This document shows positions 29,383 to 39,190 of a DNA stretch of 64,000 nt, in pieces. The stretch's first letter is position 1. Each line of letters starts with the position of its first letter. Both the position numbers and the translations under genes were made by a program. The notes under the pieces were generated by a model. The model worked only from the letters and a program-made list of their open reading frames with translations, was not told the origin of the DNA and did not search any database. Source of the DNA: Methanosphaera sp. (GTDB lineage: Archaea > Methanobacteriota > Methanobacteria > Methanobacteriales > Methanobacteriaceae); the NCBI RefSeq assembly GCF_022768985.1, contig NZ_JALEKL010000009.1:364474-428473 (forward strand). The letters are read 5' to 3'.

Positions 29383-29630
29383 ATTTAATCAAGCCCATAA
29401 AAAAAAATTAATTAATTTAATGATTATATTTATTATATTTTTAGTAATTAAATGCATAATGAAATTTTAAATTGTCTAATTAATATTACTTCAATTTATA
29501 TTAATAATAAAAAAAATATATCATAATTGTAGAATTTATAATACAATGAAAATAAAATAAATTAAAAAATATTTTACAATATAATATTTTTCACAAAAAA
29601 AAAATAAAATTAATGGAGTTATTGAATATT

Positions 29631-30128
29631 ATGGCTGATATTGAAGTAGTAGTAAAAAAAATACCAGATCAAAAAGTAGCATATGTACCACACACTGATA
29701 GTTTTTCTAAGTTACCAGAATTTATACGTGAAGTTGGAGAACTTATTGCTGAAAATAATATGGAAGCTGTAGGATTCCCATATGGATCTTATGAAAATGA
29801 TATGGAAGAACGTGCTGAAACTACACAGATGTTTGAAATAGGAATGCCTGTTAAGTATGATATGGGTGGAAAACCTGCACTTCGTCTTGGAAAACTTGGT
29901 CTTAAAGAAGTTGCAGAACATACAGTTATCTCTGCATACCATGTAGGTTCACATAAAAACTTTGATAAAACAATTAAGGCAATGGTAGAATTTTCAATTG
30001 AAAATCAGTATGATATTGTAGGTCCTATTACTGAAATTTACATACCAGCAGATGAAGATACACCAGTTGAAGAAACAAGAACTGAAGTTCAACTTCCAGT
30101 TATTTATATGGGACCACGTGATGAATAG
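29631..30128 (+). CDS. GyrI-like small-molecule-binding domain protein
   Basis: About 165 aa matching the GyrI-like / effector-binding fold of AraC- and MerR-type regulators (KKIPDQKVAYVPHTDSF at the start, a duplicated SHS2 layout, ending in QLPVIYMG). No DNA-binding domain is attached, so it may be a stand-alone ligand-binding or hydrolase-like protein. The frame opens at an ATG at 29613; the ATG at 29631 is preferred because GGAG sits 12 bases before it and the domain begins right after. Confidence 0.75.
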   Translation: MADIEVVVKKIPDQKVAYVPHTDSFSKLPEFIREVGELIAENNMEAVGFPYGSYENDMEERAETTQMFEIGMPVKYDMGGKPALRLGKLGLKEVAEHTVISAYHVGSHKNFDKTIKAMVEFSIENQYDIVGPITEIYIPADEDTPVEETRTEVQLPVIYMGPRDE

Positions 30129-30802
30129 ATTCTATTTTCACACCCTTCACCACCAAATTCTTTTTATTAATATGAAATTCTTATTTTAAAACAAGTTATT
30201 ATTTTTTAAAAATTTAATAAAAATAGTAAATAAAAAAGGTAAAAAAAAGTTATGTAGTATAATAGAAATCATATATTTCTATCTTATTTTTTTTATAACT
30301 AGCTACTAATGACATAATCCATGTAAGCTCAGGTATTATTGTGTGTAGAATTACCCCTTTATAGATTATATTACATCAGAAATGAGTATTTGGAAGTATT
30401 TAATACTTTATAAAATACTTATTTAATCTTTTCAAAAAATTTAACACCTTTTAAGAATTATGTTATCTTAAAAAAAAATTTTGAAAGATATACTATATAT
30501 TCATTTAACTTTGAATTTTTCTTATAAAATTTTAAATACAATATTCATTCCTAGTTATAGCTAATTAACTAAATTATATTTCTATAATTCATAATATATA
30601 AAATAATGTTTTATAAGCAATAAATTATAATAAAAAATTATGATAAATTAAAATCTAATCAAAAATAATTAAACATCAACATGTCTTATAGACTAATTGA
30701 GGCTAATAAAAAATTCTATTTCTAAAATAAGTAAAATTTAACAATTTATATCTAAATTTAGTGGAGATTAAAAAGAAAAAAAATAAAAGAAAAGAAACTT
30801 AC
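30129..30802. other. 674-bp non-coding gap with hairpin and GC island
   Basis: A hairpin ATAGAAAT / ATTTCTAT at 30262-30282 followed by a T run near 30290 looks like a terminator. Just after it, 30300-30370 is clearly less AT-rich than its surroundings and could hold a small RNA on either strand. The remaining 400 bp are A/T with no frame of note. Confidence 0.5.
30262..30294 (+). terminator. hairpin plus T-tract
   Basis: A perfect 8-bp stem with a 5-nt loop is followed within 10 bases by T8. It is about 130 bp past the stop of the GyrI-like gene and may end that transcript. Confidence 0.45.
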
Positions 30803-31201
30803 TTAGTTTCCTCCTTTTGTTCTCATGATTTTCATGTTTCCGAGAGCTTCGATGTATTCTACTTCTCTACCTTCTGTAATTTCATCTTTGAGTTCTTCAG
30901 GTATAGGTAAGTCGATTGTTTCGTATGTTTCTAAGTCCATGAGTTGAACTTCTTGACCCATAATTGCTAAAACTTGTCCTACTCTTTTATCAATGATAGG
31001 TATGTCGATTTTAGCGTTTACTGGTTTTACAAGACTTCTTTTTTGGTTATCAAAGATACCTACAGCTTCAATACGTGCTTTAGCTGCTCCGTGTTTACCA
31101 GGTGATGATGTTGAAATACTTGTGATTTTGGAAGCTTCTCCATCTAATACTAAGTATTTTCCTTGTTTTAATGTTTTAATTTCTGCTACTTTTGTTGCCA
31201 T
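30803..31201 (-). CDS. translation factor aIF5A (hypusine-containing)
   Basis: A 132-aa factor that relieves ribosome stalling. The hypusination loop [17 protein letters not shown] is at 33-49 with the modified lysine at Lys36. An N-terminal KOW-like and a C-terminal OB domain fill the usual length. It needs deoxyhypusine synthase and polyamine (compare arginine decarboxylase near 2 kb). It is transcribed divergently from bioY. Confidence 0.95.
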   Translation of the reverse strand: MATKVAEIKTLKQGKYLVLDGEASKITSISTSSPGKHGAAKARIEAVGIFDNQKRSLVKPVNAKIDIPIIDKRVGQVLAIMGQEVQLMDLETYETIDLPIPEELKDEITEGREVEYIEALGNMKIMRTKGGN

Positions 31202-31559
31202 TAAATTTCCCTCTAAAAAATTAATATCTATTATTTATTTAGTATTTAATAAAAATTTATTATTCATCCTGTCATCTAACACAATTATAAGTGTTTATAT
31301 GACTAGGTTTTAAAAAAATTCAATATTGTATAAAAAAATAAATTGTTATACAAATAGTATATGGTATTATTTCTATTTAGCTTAGTTAATATAATTTACC
31401 TTTTTTATATATCAAATATAAAACAATAAACTTAATTTAATTATATCATCAACTATACATTATTTTTAAATATTAGATAAATCAAATAAATATAATGCAA
31501 TTTTATATAAAAATTACAACATAAATATTAATATATTATAAACTCAAAGGAGGATAACA
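31202..31559. other. divergent intergenic region aIF5A / bioY
   Basis: A 358-bp gap with both promoters. It contains an imperfect inverted repeat at 31271-31303 (GTCATCTAACAC ... GTGTTTATATGAC), 70-100 bp upstream of aIF5A. The rest is A/T. Confidence 0.5.
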
Positions 31560-32171
31560 ATGTTTATCAATGTAAATAAACTTCATGAAGTACAAAATTC
31601 ATGGTATGATTGGAGAAACAATGCTAGTACAGCAACAATGGTTGCACTATCATTTGTATTTGCATGTTTTACAGGAATAATGGCACAAGTAGCTATAACT
31701 GTACCTTGGAGTCCAGTATTAATTACATTCCAAACATTTGCTGCATTAATGGCAGGTACAATGCTTGGTAAAAAATACGGTGTATTTAGTATGCTTTTAT
31801 ACCTAGTATTAGGTGTAGCTGGAGTACCATGGTTTACAAACATGCACGGTGGAATAGAAGGAATATTAACTGCTAGTGGAGGATACATCTTTGGATTTAT
31901 ATTCGCAGCAGCATTCACAGGATATGTATTTGATACATATTCAAGTGCAAGAAAACCTATGCAAACAGTTCTTGTAATGTTAATTGCTAACTGGGTATTT
32001 ATATACATCCCAGGACTTATAGGATTATACATGTTCATGAGTCAAAAAATGGCAGTTGTATCATTAGGACAACTATTACTTGCAGGAGTAGTTCCATTTG
32101 TATTTGGAGATACACTTAAAGTACTTCTTGCATCAGGAATTTCAACTTCAATTTTACCAAAAGAAGAATAA
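31560..32171 (+). CDS. bioY: BioY family biotin transporter substrate-binding subunit
   Basis: A 203-aa integral membrane protein with about six helices. It shows the BioY features ITVPWSPVLITFQTFAALMAG and YLVLGVAGVPWF...GGIEGILTASGGYIFGF. It binds biotin as the S component of an ECF transporter; no EcfA/EcfT genes lie here, so it would share a general energising module or act alone. This suggests dependence on outside biotin. A strong AAAGGAGG site precedes the ATG. Confidence 0.9.
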   Translation: MFINVNKLHEVQNSWYDWRNNASTATMVALSFVFACFTGIMAQVAITVPWSPVLITFQTFAALMAGTMLGKKYGVFSMLLYLVLGVAGVPWFTNMHGGIEGILTASGGYIFGFIFAAAFTGYVFDTYSSARKPMQTVLVMLIANWVFIYIPGLIGLYMFMSQKMAVVSLGQLLLAGVVPFVFGDTLKVLLASGISTSILPKEE

Positions 32172-32347
32172 GAAACATTTTTATTCTCTTAACCTTTTTT
32201 TTATTTTTTTAATTTAGAAAAATATCCTTAAATCAATTTAATCTCCAAAAAAAAGAATTTAAATACTTATTTTAAAATAAAAATTTAATATAAAAATAGA
32301 AAAAAAATAGAGGATAATAAAATTAGTTTTAATACATCAAATCCATT

Positions 32348-33304
32348 TTATTCTGAATTTATTTCTTGTAATTTCTTAATTTTAATATCTTTATTTAGCC
32401 ATGCATCATCGTATGCATCTTTAAGTGTGTTCATATCAACACTTGTATAGATCTGTGTTGTATTAAGATTACTATGTCCTAGTAGTTGTTGTATTGCACG
32501 TATATCTACACCATTTTTAAGAAGGTGTGTTGCAAATGAATGTCTTAGAATGTGAGGTGTAACTTTCTTTGTAATACCTGCCTTTTTTGCATAATCTTTA
32601 ATCATAAACTGCACATAACGTGGTGTAAGCATATGATCTTTCTGATTTATAAATAATAACTCATTATCAGAGCCTCTTTTATCAAGATATTCATGAATTA
32701 AATCAAGAGTATCATTGTCAAATATTACAATTCTATCTTTTTCACCTTTACCACGGATACGTATTGTACGATCAGTTTCATCAATATCTGCAATTTTAAG
32801 TTTTATAAGTTCAGATATCCTAAGACCAGTTGAATATAGTAATGTTAATATTAACTTATTTCTTAGCTTTGTTATGTTTCGTGGATTTGATTTTGTAGGG
32901 TCATATTCATCATCTTTTGCATGTATAAGTCTATATACTTGCTCTTCAGATAGTGATTTTGGTAGTGATTTTGTTCTTTTTGGAATCTTAATTTCATCTG
33001 CTATATCAATTTCACAGTAATTTAAAAACTTCTTAATTATCACTGTTATAAGATATAAGTAGTTTTGTGATACTTCATTGTCACGTTTAAGGTGTTGAAT
33101 ATACTTTTTAAAAGTTCTTAAAATGTCTTTTTCTGACTTGATTTGTTTTTGTGATTCCATGTATCTATTGAAATTTATAAGTATTGAGGAGTATGTTTTA
33201 AGAGTATTTGATGAATAGTTCTGTATATCTAAATCTACTATATAATCATCCATAAGATCTTCAAAATCCAGATCTTGAACTTCTTCATTATTCATTTTTC
33301 TCAT
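32348..33304 (-). CDS. xerA: tyrosine recombinase XerA
   Basis: A 318-aa site-specific recombinase with an N-terminal core-binding SAM-like domain (residues ~15-100) and a catalytic domain. The full active-site set is present: Arg162 (STGLRISEL), Lys186, His251 and Arg254 (HILRHSF), His277 (GHSN) and Tyr286 (TQIYTSV). The length and lack of surrounding mobile genes point to the chromosomal dimer-resolution enzyme of archaea, not an integrase. It is downstream of dnaG on the same strand. The start is not sharply fixed (Met1 or Met4). Confidence 0.88.
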   Translation of the reverse strand: MRKMNNEEVQDLDFEDLMDDYIVDLDIQNYSSNTLKTYSSILINFNRYMESQKQIKSEKDILRTFKKYIQHLKRDNEVSQNYLYLITVIIKKFLNYCEIDIADEIKIPKRTKSLPKSLSEEQVYRLIHAKDDEYDPTKSNPRNITKLRNKLILTLLYSTGLRISELIKLKIADIDETDRTIRIRGKGEKDRIVIFDNDTLDLIHEYLDKRGSDNELLFINQKDHMLTPRYVQFMIKDYAKKAGITKKVTPHILRHSFATHLLKNGVDIRAIQQLLGHSNLNTTQIYTSVDMNTLKDAYDDAWLNKDIKIKKLQEINSE

Positions 33305-33418
33305 TACTCATCTAATTTATTTTATAAAAAAAAATTTTCTATTTTATCAATTATCTTAAATTCTAATAAAAATAAAAAAAATGGGAAAGAATCTAATCTT
33401 CCCAAATTCTTATTAAAT

Positions 33419-34918
33419 TTAAAGATTATTATTTTTTGTTATAATCTTAATGGTTTCAGGTTTTTTTACAACTTCACTCATTTTAACTGCTGCTAGTTGT
33501 TCTATATTTTTTTCTTTTGCAAGATCAACTAATCTTTGACTTATAATTCCATCAAAGATAACAGTTTTTATATTATCTGTATCTTTTATTTCATTGTAGA
33601 TTTTTTCAACTGGAATTTCTTTGATAACATTAAAGTTTTCATCAAATAATTTTCCCATATTTGTTTTTGCCAATTGTTGTAACTGTTTTTGATACTTGTT
33701 TAGTTTTTTAGGTTTCTTTTCAGGTTTTGCTTCTTCTTTTTGTGGTTGTTGTTCCTGTTTTTGCTGATTTTTATTATGTTGTTTTTCTTGTTGTTTTTGT
33801 TGCTGTTTTTGTGGTTTTTGTGTTGTTATGTTTTTTGTTGATTTTTTTGGCTGTTTTGGTTGATAGTCATCTTCAATTGTTGTTTCAAATTTAACATATG
33901 TCTTTGGACTTTTTGGTTTAAATGGTTGTTTGTCATCTGATCTGTAATCATTTGATGGATGATGTTTTACTTCATTAACTTTTGCTTCTTTTGGAACTTG
34001 TTTTGTGTATCTGTAATGACCATTATGGTTTGGATTGTAATTTAGTTGATTTTTTAGTTTATCAACTGAGGTCTTATTTTTAAGAGCATGTATTACTTGA
34101 TCTTTATCAAGATATTCAACTTCCTGACCTCTTGGTGCTCGTGTTACATAGTCAATATTTCCAACTTGTAGAAGCTCTTTAAGTATTAAATCTCCACCAC
34201 GATCTCCATCAAGGAATGCTGTTACTGTTTTGTCTTTTGTAAGTTCAACAACAGTTTTTGGAATATTAACTCCCTCTACTGCTATTGTATTTTTTATACC
34301 ATATTTTAGAAGATTAAGTACATCTGATCTTCCTTCAACAATAAGTATTGCATCAGAATCAGGAGTATTTGGTCCTGCTGGAAGTTTATCTTCACCAAAT
34401 TCTATAATTTCAGGTATTCTTATTGATTCTTTTACCTCTTCAATCATTCTAGAACTTTCTGGTGTAAAGTCTTCCATCATATTTTGATATAATTCCTTTG
34501 CACGTTCTACTATTGTTCGTCTTTTAACAGCACGTACATCTTCTATTTTTGTAACTCTGAGATTTGCTTCACATGGTCCAACTCTGTTGATTGTTTCAAG
34601 TGATGCTGCAAGAATTGTTGTTTCAATTCTGTCAAGACTTGATGGTATAACAACTTCACCTTTTGTTCGTCCATCCTTATTTGTCATATCTACTTTAATT
34701 CTTCCAATTCTACCTGTTTTTTGTAGTTCTCGTAGATCTAGGCTGTCTGAGAGTAAACCTTCTGTTTGTCCAAATATTGCTCCAACAACATCTGGTTTTT
34801 CTACAAATCCTTTTGCATTGATTTGTGAGTGAATTAAGTATTTTGTTGTTGTAATTTCATCTTTAACCATATAATAATAATCTTCATCACTGAAATATTT
34901 GGCATTTTTATGTGTCAT
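33419..34918 (-). CDS. dnaG: archaeal DnaG-like primase
   Basis: About 499 aa. The archaeal DnaG N-terminal region ([32 protein letters not shown]) precedes a Toprim domain with [14 protein letters not shown] and [11 protein letters not shown]. In archaea it associates with the exosome and can make RNA primers. Residues ~300-410 form a Lys/Gln-rich low-complexity linker before a conserved C-terminal block. The frame opens 25 codons upstream at 34993; I place the start at 34918 because AAAGGCGAT precedes it and homologues begin close to this point. Confidence 0.88.
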   Translation of the reverse strand: MTHKNAKYFSDEDYYYMVKDEITTTKYLIHSQINAKGFVEKPDVVGAIFGQTEGLLSDSLDLRELQKTGRIGRIKVDMTNKDGRTKGEVVIPSSLDRIETTILAASLETINRVGPCEANLRVTKIEDVRAVKRRTIVERAKELYQNMMEDFTPESSRMIEEVKESIRIPEIIEFGEDKLPAGPNTPDSDAILIVEGRSDVLNLLKYGIKNTIAVEGVNIPKTVVELTKDKTVTAFLDGDRGGDLILKELLQVGNIDYVTRAPRGQEVEYLDKDQVIHALKNKTSVDKLKNQLNYNPNHNGHYRYTKQVPKEAKVNEVKHHPSNDYRSDDKQPFKPKSPKTYVKFETTIEDDYQPKQPKKSTKNITTQKPQKQQQKQQEKQHNKNQQKQEQQPQKEEAKPEKKPKKLNKYQKQLQQLAKTNMGKLFDENFNVIKEIPVEKIYNEIKDTDNIKTVIFDGIISQRLVDLAKEKNIEQLAAVKMSEVVKKPETIKIITKNNNL

Positions 34919-35356
34919 TGAATCGCCTTTTGTTATATTTTTTTTATTAGTTTTAAAGATAAAAATTTCTGATTTATTATTATATAATTTCATATTTTAA
35001 TCAAGCAATTGTATTCTAAATTAATAAAAAAATGTTATTTACTAAATTAAGATGTTTTGATGATTAAAATTTATATTTAATGAAACATTATTAGATATTA
35101 AATATTATAAAAATTTCTTAATTTCTTATTTGAAATTTAAGAATTTTATTTTAAGTATTATTTTTAATTTAAGTTAGTATTTTTAAATTTTATTTAATAC
35201 ATTTTCTAAGTTTGTATTTTAATATATATTATTTTAACTTTTATAAAAATTAGAAAATTTTATGGACAAAATAAAAAGTAGTATAAATATAAGTTATATG
35301 AGATATAAAACAATATAATATAAATTGATGATATAAATCGGAGGAATTTATTCAAA
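34919..35356. other. divergent intergenic region dnaG / DUF211
   Basis: A gap of 360-438 bp depending on the dnaG start, about 85% A/T, carrying divergent promoters. A TATAAATATAAG-like box lies near 35282. I see nothing else. Confidence 0.5.
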
Positions 35357-35647
35357 ATGAAAAATTCATTAATAAGGGTTGTTTTAGATATACTTAAACC
35401 CCACCTACCTGCAATACCATCATTTGCTATGTATCTTAGTGATCTTGATGGTGTAGATGGTGTAAATATAACTTTAATAGAAATTGACAAAGATACAGAA
35501 AATGTTAAAGTAACAATGGAAGGAAGCGATCTTAACTATGAAAAGATCAAAGAAGCTGTAGAAAAATATGGTGCTTCAATCCACAGTGTTGATGAAGTTG
35601 TTGCAGGACGTAGACTTGTTGAAGAAGTTACAACTCACCAAGACTAG
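35357..35647 (+). CDS. DUF211 family protein
   Basis: A 96-aa ferredoxin-like-fold protein of the archaeal DUF211 family (IRVVLDILKPHLPAIPSFA, DLDGVDGVNI, EVVAGRRLVEE). Structures of relatives form oligomeric rings, but no function is established. CGGAGG precedes the ATG. It is probably monocistronic. Confidence 0.88.
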   Translation: MKNSLIRVVLDILKPHLPAIPSFAMYLSDLDGVDGVNITLIEIDKDTENVKVTMEGSDLNYEKIKEAVEKYGASIHSVDEVVAGRRLVEEVTTHQD

Positions 35648-35804
35648 AACTTTAAATTGTTAATCAACCCAAAGGAATTTAACTTCCAAAAAAAAATTAT
35701 TTAACTTAATTTTTTTTATTATTTTTTTTTATTTTTTTTTAAAACTGAATTAATTTTAATTTATATTGATATTATTTTTTTTTAGTATATAGAGATGAAA
35801 TAAA

Positions 35805-36473
35805 ATGGCAAAAATAACACCAAAAAATCTTTTAAAACATAATCTTAATGGTAAAGAAGAAAAGAAAATTACTCTTGATAATCTTGCTGAAATGTCATCA
35901 ACAGATAATGTTTCAGATGCAATGAAAAATCTTTATAAAACAAATGGAGTAGTTGAAGGTATTAAACCTATCAGCTCATCTTATAAAATTGTTGGAAGAA
36001 TTAGAACTGCAATTACAGATTCTGGTGATTGGGGTACATTAATTAAGGCAATTTATGCATGTAATGAAGATGAAATTCTTTTTGTTAAATGTTCAGATGA
36101 TACCAAAGCTGTATGGGGTGAAATGGCATCTACTGCTGCAAAACTTCATGGTCTTAAAGGTACCATTATTTGTGGTGCATCACGTGATACAAATGAAATT
36201 ATAGAACTTGATTATCCTGTATTTTCAAAAATTACACGTTCTAATGCTGGTTTTGCTCTTAATGAGGGAGCTATTGGATCTGATTTATTTATTAATGATA
36301 AGATCATTAAAACTGGTGATGTTGTATTTGCAGATTGTGATGGTGTAGTTGTTATACCTCAAGATAAAGTTGATGAGGTTCTTGCTGAAGTTAACAATAT
36401 TAAGAAATTTGAAGATGATTGTTTTGCTAAAATTAAGAAAGGTCAGCAACTTGATGAAATTCTTAATTTATAG
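35805..36473 (+). CDS. RraA-like family protein
   Basis: A 222-aa protein with the RraA / aldolase-regulator fold: SSTDNVSDAMKN near residue 30, SGDWGTLIKAI, then GDVVFADCDGVVVIPQDKVDEVL. Relatives include RNase E inhibitors, HMG/oxaloacetate aldolases and the C-terminal half of methanogen Hps-RraA fusions. The methanogen role is unknown, and the aldolase Arg-Asp pair cannot be assigned with confidence. The ribosome site is weak (GAGATG). Confidence 0.8.
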   Translation: MAKITPKNLLKHNLNGKEEKKITLDNLAEMSSTDNVSDAMKNLYKTNGVVEGIKPISSSYKIVGRIRTAITDSGDWGTLIKAIYACNEDEILFVKCSDDTKAVWGEMASTAAKLHGLKGTIICGASRDTNEIIELDYPVFSKITRSNAGFALNEGAIGSDLFINDKIIKTGDVVFADCDGVVVIPQDKVDEVLAEVNNIKKFEDDCFAKIKKGQQLDEILNL

Positions 36474-36954
36474 AAATCCTCTTCATTTTTCTTTTTTTAT
36501 CTTTTTTTAAGATGTCTTATTTTTTTATTGCTTTTTTTAAGATTTTTAAATATAAATTAATATTATTTTATCATTATTTATTTAATGATACTATATAAAG
36601 GTACCTAAAAGTATAAATATAACAACAAATATAGTATTAATTAGCATTATAATTAAGTATAAATAAAACATTATACAATAACAAAAAAAACTATTTGAAA
36701 TAATAACTATAGTTAAAAAAAATAATCAATTAAAATAAAAATAAATAGCCACCAATATACATTAAATCAAAAAACATGAAAGAGTTGAAAATTACCTCCA
36801 AATTACAATAAATACTAATTTTACAAACAAAAGTTACAATTAACATCAAACTTAAACTATGAATACTAAATTTAGAAATTATTTATTTTATTAATAAAAA
36901 GATTATAAAAAAAATCCAACTATAGAAATACTAAAAACTAGGATTAGGATTAAA
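36474..36954. other. intergenic region upstream of gar1-tfb
   Basis: A 481-bp A/T-rich gap. A clear TATA motif CTATATAAAGG lies at about 36592-36602, 350 bp before gar1, so either the leader is long or a small RNA starts here. No protein frame is visible. Confidence 0.45.
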
Positions 36955-37251
36955 ATGTCCAATAAAAAATCCAATAAAAAACAGAAAATGAAACAACTAG
37001 GTACAATATCACATAAAACTAGTACAAACAAGTTGATTGTACCATCAAAAATAACTCCAAAAATTGGTTCAATAATAGTAAATAAACAGAAAAAACCCAT
37101 TGGAAAAATCAATGATATCATAGGATCAACAAAAAAGCCTTATATCTCAATAAAAACAAGTCCAAAATTCAGAAAAGCCAAAGTTGGAGAAGAAGTATAC
37201 TTAAGTACAAATAAAAAACGAAGGAGGATGAGACAACGGCAGGCATACTAA
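36955..37251 (+). CDS. gar1: H/ACA RNP protein Gar1
   Basis: A 98-aa beta-barrel protein of the RNA-guided pseudouridylation complex. The core is [18 protein letters not shown] ... [33 protein letters not shown], with a basic tail ([10 protein letters not shown]). Lys/Asn-rich N- and C-termini make it slightly longer than most archaeal Gar1. Its last ~35 bases overlap the open frame of the downstream TFB gene, and the ribosome site for TFB lies inside gar1, so the two are probably translationally coupled. Confidence 0.88.
   Translation: MSNKKSNKKQKMKQLGTISHKTSTNKLIVPSKITPKIGSIIVNKQKKPIGKINDIIGSTKKPYISIKTSPKFRKAKVGEEVYLSTNKKRRRMRQRQAY
37223..37227 (+). promoter_or_regulatory. Shine-Dalgarno inside gar1 for the extended TFB frame
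   Basis: AAGGAGGATGA is a strong site. The in-frame codon at the right distance is ACG (37236), not ATG, GTG or TTG. Confidence 0.5.
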
Positions 37252-38987
37252 AGAGGAAAAAAAGATATGGAAGACCTCATAAAACACTAAAATCAGAAAA
37301 AGCAGCAAAAAAAGCAGAGGAAGTCGAAGAAACAACAACAAAAACTACTACTACTAAAAAAGAATCAATTCCTAAAAAAGAGTCAAAAATACCTAAAAAA
37401 CGAGGTCCGGGAAGACCTAGAAAAGTCAAAAAAGATGATGAACCAGCAAAACCAAAAAGGGGACCTGGAAGACCAAGAAAGGTTAAAAAAGAAGAACCTG
37501 AAAAAGATGAAGTAGAACATCATCACACCACTATCATTGAAAAACAAGAACCTCCTAAAAAACGAGGACCAGGAAGACCTCCAAAAAGTAAAAACAAAAA
37601 AACCAAAGATGCAACAAAACCTAAACGTGGACCAGGAAGACCAAGAAAAGTTAAAAAAGAAGACGATGAACCAGCAAAACCAAAAAGAGGACCAGGAAGA
37701 CCAAGAAAAACTAAGAAAACCGAAGATAAAAAAGAGAAAAAAGAAACAAAATCTAAAGCTAAAGCTAAAAAAGCAAAACCAAAAGCACCAAACCCACTTC
37801 TTGAAATCTTCCAAGATACAGATACTGATAACAAAAATGATACAGACAGCACTGTAGATTCAGAACTTTCAGATATGATCATAGCAGATCCAATGAGTGA
37901 TGCTGATGTAATAATACCTGAAGATTCAGATGTTGAACTTATGAGTAACAGTGATCTTGATGTAGAAGAGATCATTAAAATCGACACATCCGACTCTGAA
38001 GAACTTGAACGTGAACTTGACAATACAACTGGTCTTACAGAAAAAGAACAGATGAAAGAAGACGTTGCAGAGATGGAGAAAAAGGAAACAAAATGTCCTG
38101 AATGTGGTTCAACAAAACTTATCAACGACCATGAACGTGGAGAAGTTGTATGTGGAGTATGTGGTCTTGTAATTGATGATAATATCGTTGATATGGGACC
38201 TGAATGGAGAGCATTTGACCACGAACAAAGAGATAAAAGAACAAGGGTTGGAGCTCCTATCACATACACAATACACGATAAAGGTCTATCTACCATGATT
38301 GACTGGAGAAACAAAGATATCTATGGTAGAGATATTCCAGCACGTAACCGTGCACAGTGGTATCGTCTAAGAAAATGGCAACGTAAAATAAGAATTAGTG
38401 GAGCTACAGAACGTAACCTTGCATTTGCACTCAGTGAACTTGACCGTGACTCTTCAAGACTTGGACTTCCAAGATCAGTACGTGAATCAGCATCTGTTGT
38501 ATACAGAAATGCTGTGGAAAACAAACTTATCCGTGGACGTAGTATTGAAGGTGTAGTTGCAGCATCACTATATGCAGCATGTAGACGTTGTAAAGTTCCA
38601 AGAACTCTTGATGAAATTGCAGATGTATCACGTGTAAGTAAAAAAGAAGTTGGACGTACATACCGTTTCCTAACTCGTGAACTTAACATAAGACTTCCAC
38701 CTACATCACCAATTGATTATGTTCCACGTTTTGCAAGTGAACTTAACTTATCTGGTGTTGTACAATCTAAAGCTATTGAAATCATTAACCAGGCAATGGA
38801 ACAAGGTTTAACTAGTGGTAGAGGTCCTACTGGTGTTGCAGCAGCAGCACTATACATTGCAAGTGTAATTCTTGGTGAAAGAAAAACACAACGTGATGTT
38901 GCAGATATTGCAGGTGTAACTGAAGTAACAATCAGAAACAGATATAAAGAACTAACAGAACAACTAGATATGGGTGTTAACTTATAG
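37236..38987 (+). CDS. tfb: transcription factor B with N-terminal AT-hook array
   Basis: The C-terminal ~310 residues are a normal archaeal TFB: zinc ribbon CPECGS...CGVCG, B-reader [12 protein letters not shown], and two cyclin repeats ending in [12 protein letters not shown]. It recruits RNA polymerase to TATA-bound TBP. The frame, however, is open without a stop from 37215. Before the zinc ribbon it encodes five AT-hook cores of RGPGRP type (about 37400-37710), a Lys/Ala-rich stretch, and a ~90-residue acidic linker. Total length is about 583 aa if started at ACG 37236. The first ATG in frame is at 37875, after all AT-hooks; an unassisted start there would give 370 aa. I favour the long form because the hook-coding frame is intact and a strong ribosome site sits at its head; the exact start codon is uncertain. 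Confidence 0.7.
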   Translation, partial: TAGILKRKKRYGRPHKTLKSEKAAKKAEEVEETTTKTTTTKKESIPKKESKIPKKRGPGRPRKVKKDDEPAKPKRGPGRPRKVKKEEPEKDEVEHHHTTIIEKQEPPKKRGPGRPPKSKNKKTKDATKPKRGPGRPRKVKKEDDEPAKPKRGPGRPRKTKKTEDKKEKKETKSKAKAKKAKPKAPNPLLEIFQDTDTDNKNDTDSTVDSELSDMIIADPMSDADVIIPEDSDVELMSNSDLDVEEIIKIDTSDSEELERELDNTTGLTEKEQMKEDVAEMEKKETKCPECGSTKLINDHERGEVVCGVCGLVIDDNIVDMGPEWRAFDHEQRDKRTRVGAPITYTIHDKGLSTMIDWRNKDIYGRDIPARNRAQWYRLRKWQRKIRISGATERNLAFALSELDRDSSRLGLPRSVRESASVVYRNAVENKLIRGRSIEGVVAASLYAACRRCKVPRTLDEIADVSRVSKKEVGRTYRFLTRELNIRLPPTSPIDYVPRFASELNLSGVVQSKAIEIINQAMEQGLTSGRGPTGVAAAALYIASVILGERKTQRDVADIAGVTEVTIRNRYKELTEQLDMGVNL

Positions 38988-39130
38988 ATTAATACCTTTT
39001 AATCTAGCTCATTATTTTTTTTAATTTTATACTTATTTTAACAACTATTTCTAAATAAATTACCTAATTTAATTAATTCTATTTTTAATAATTTAGCTAC
39101 ATACAACTAATGTATAATATTAATAGTCTA

Positions 39131-39178
39131 TTTTCCAAAAAAAAGTAATAAAAAAAAGTGTATAATATGGGGGTTAAG
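39131..39178 (-). terminator. terminator after aRF1
   Basis: On the minus strand AACCCCCAT is followed by two T7-T8 runs shortly after the stop codon. Confidence 0.5.
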
Positions 39179-39190
39179 TAGTAAGTAAGT

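Noticed and set aside
30300..30375. C/D box small RNA on the minus strand
   Set aside because: The UGAUGU and CUGA boxes are degenerate and no closing stem or C'/D' pair is convincing.
32348..33304. XerA as an integrase of a provirus or island
   Set aside because: No attachment repeats, viral genes or adjacent tRNA; neighbours are core genes and the length fits the housekeeping recombinase.
37875..38987. TFB as a 370-aa protein starting at ATG 37875
   Set aside because: The upstream frame is uninterrupted and encodes regular AT-hooks, so the short version would leave 640 bp of clearly coding-like sequence unexplained. It is kept only as an alternative.
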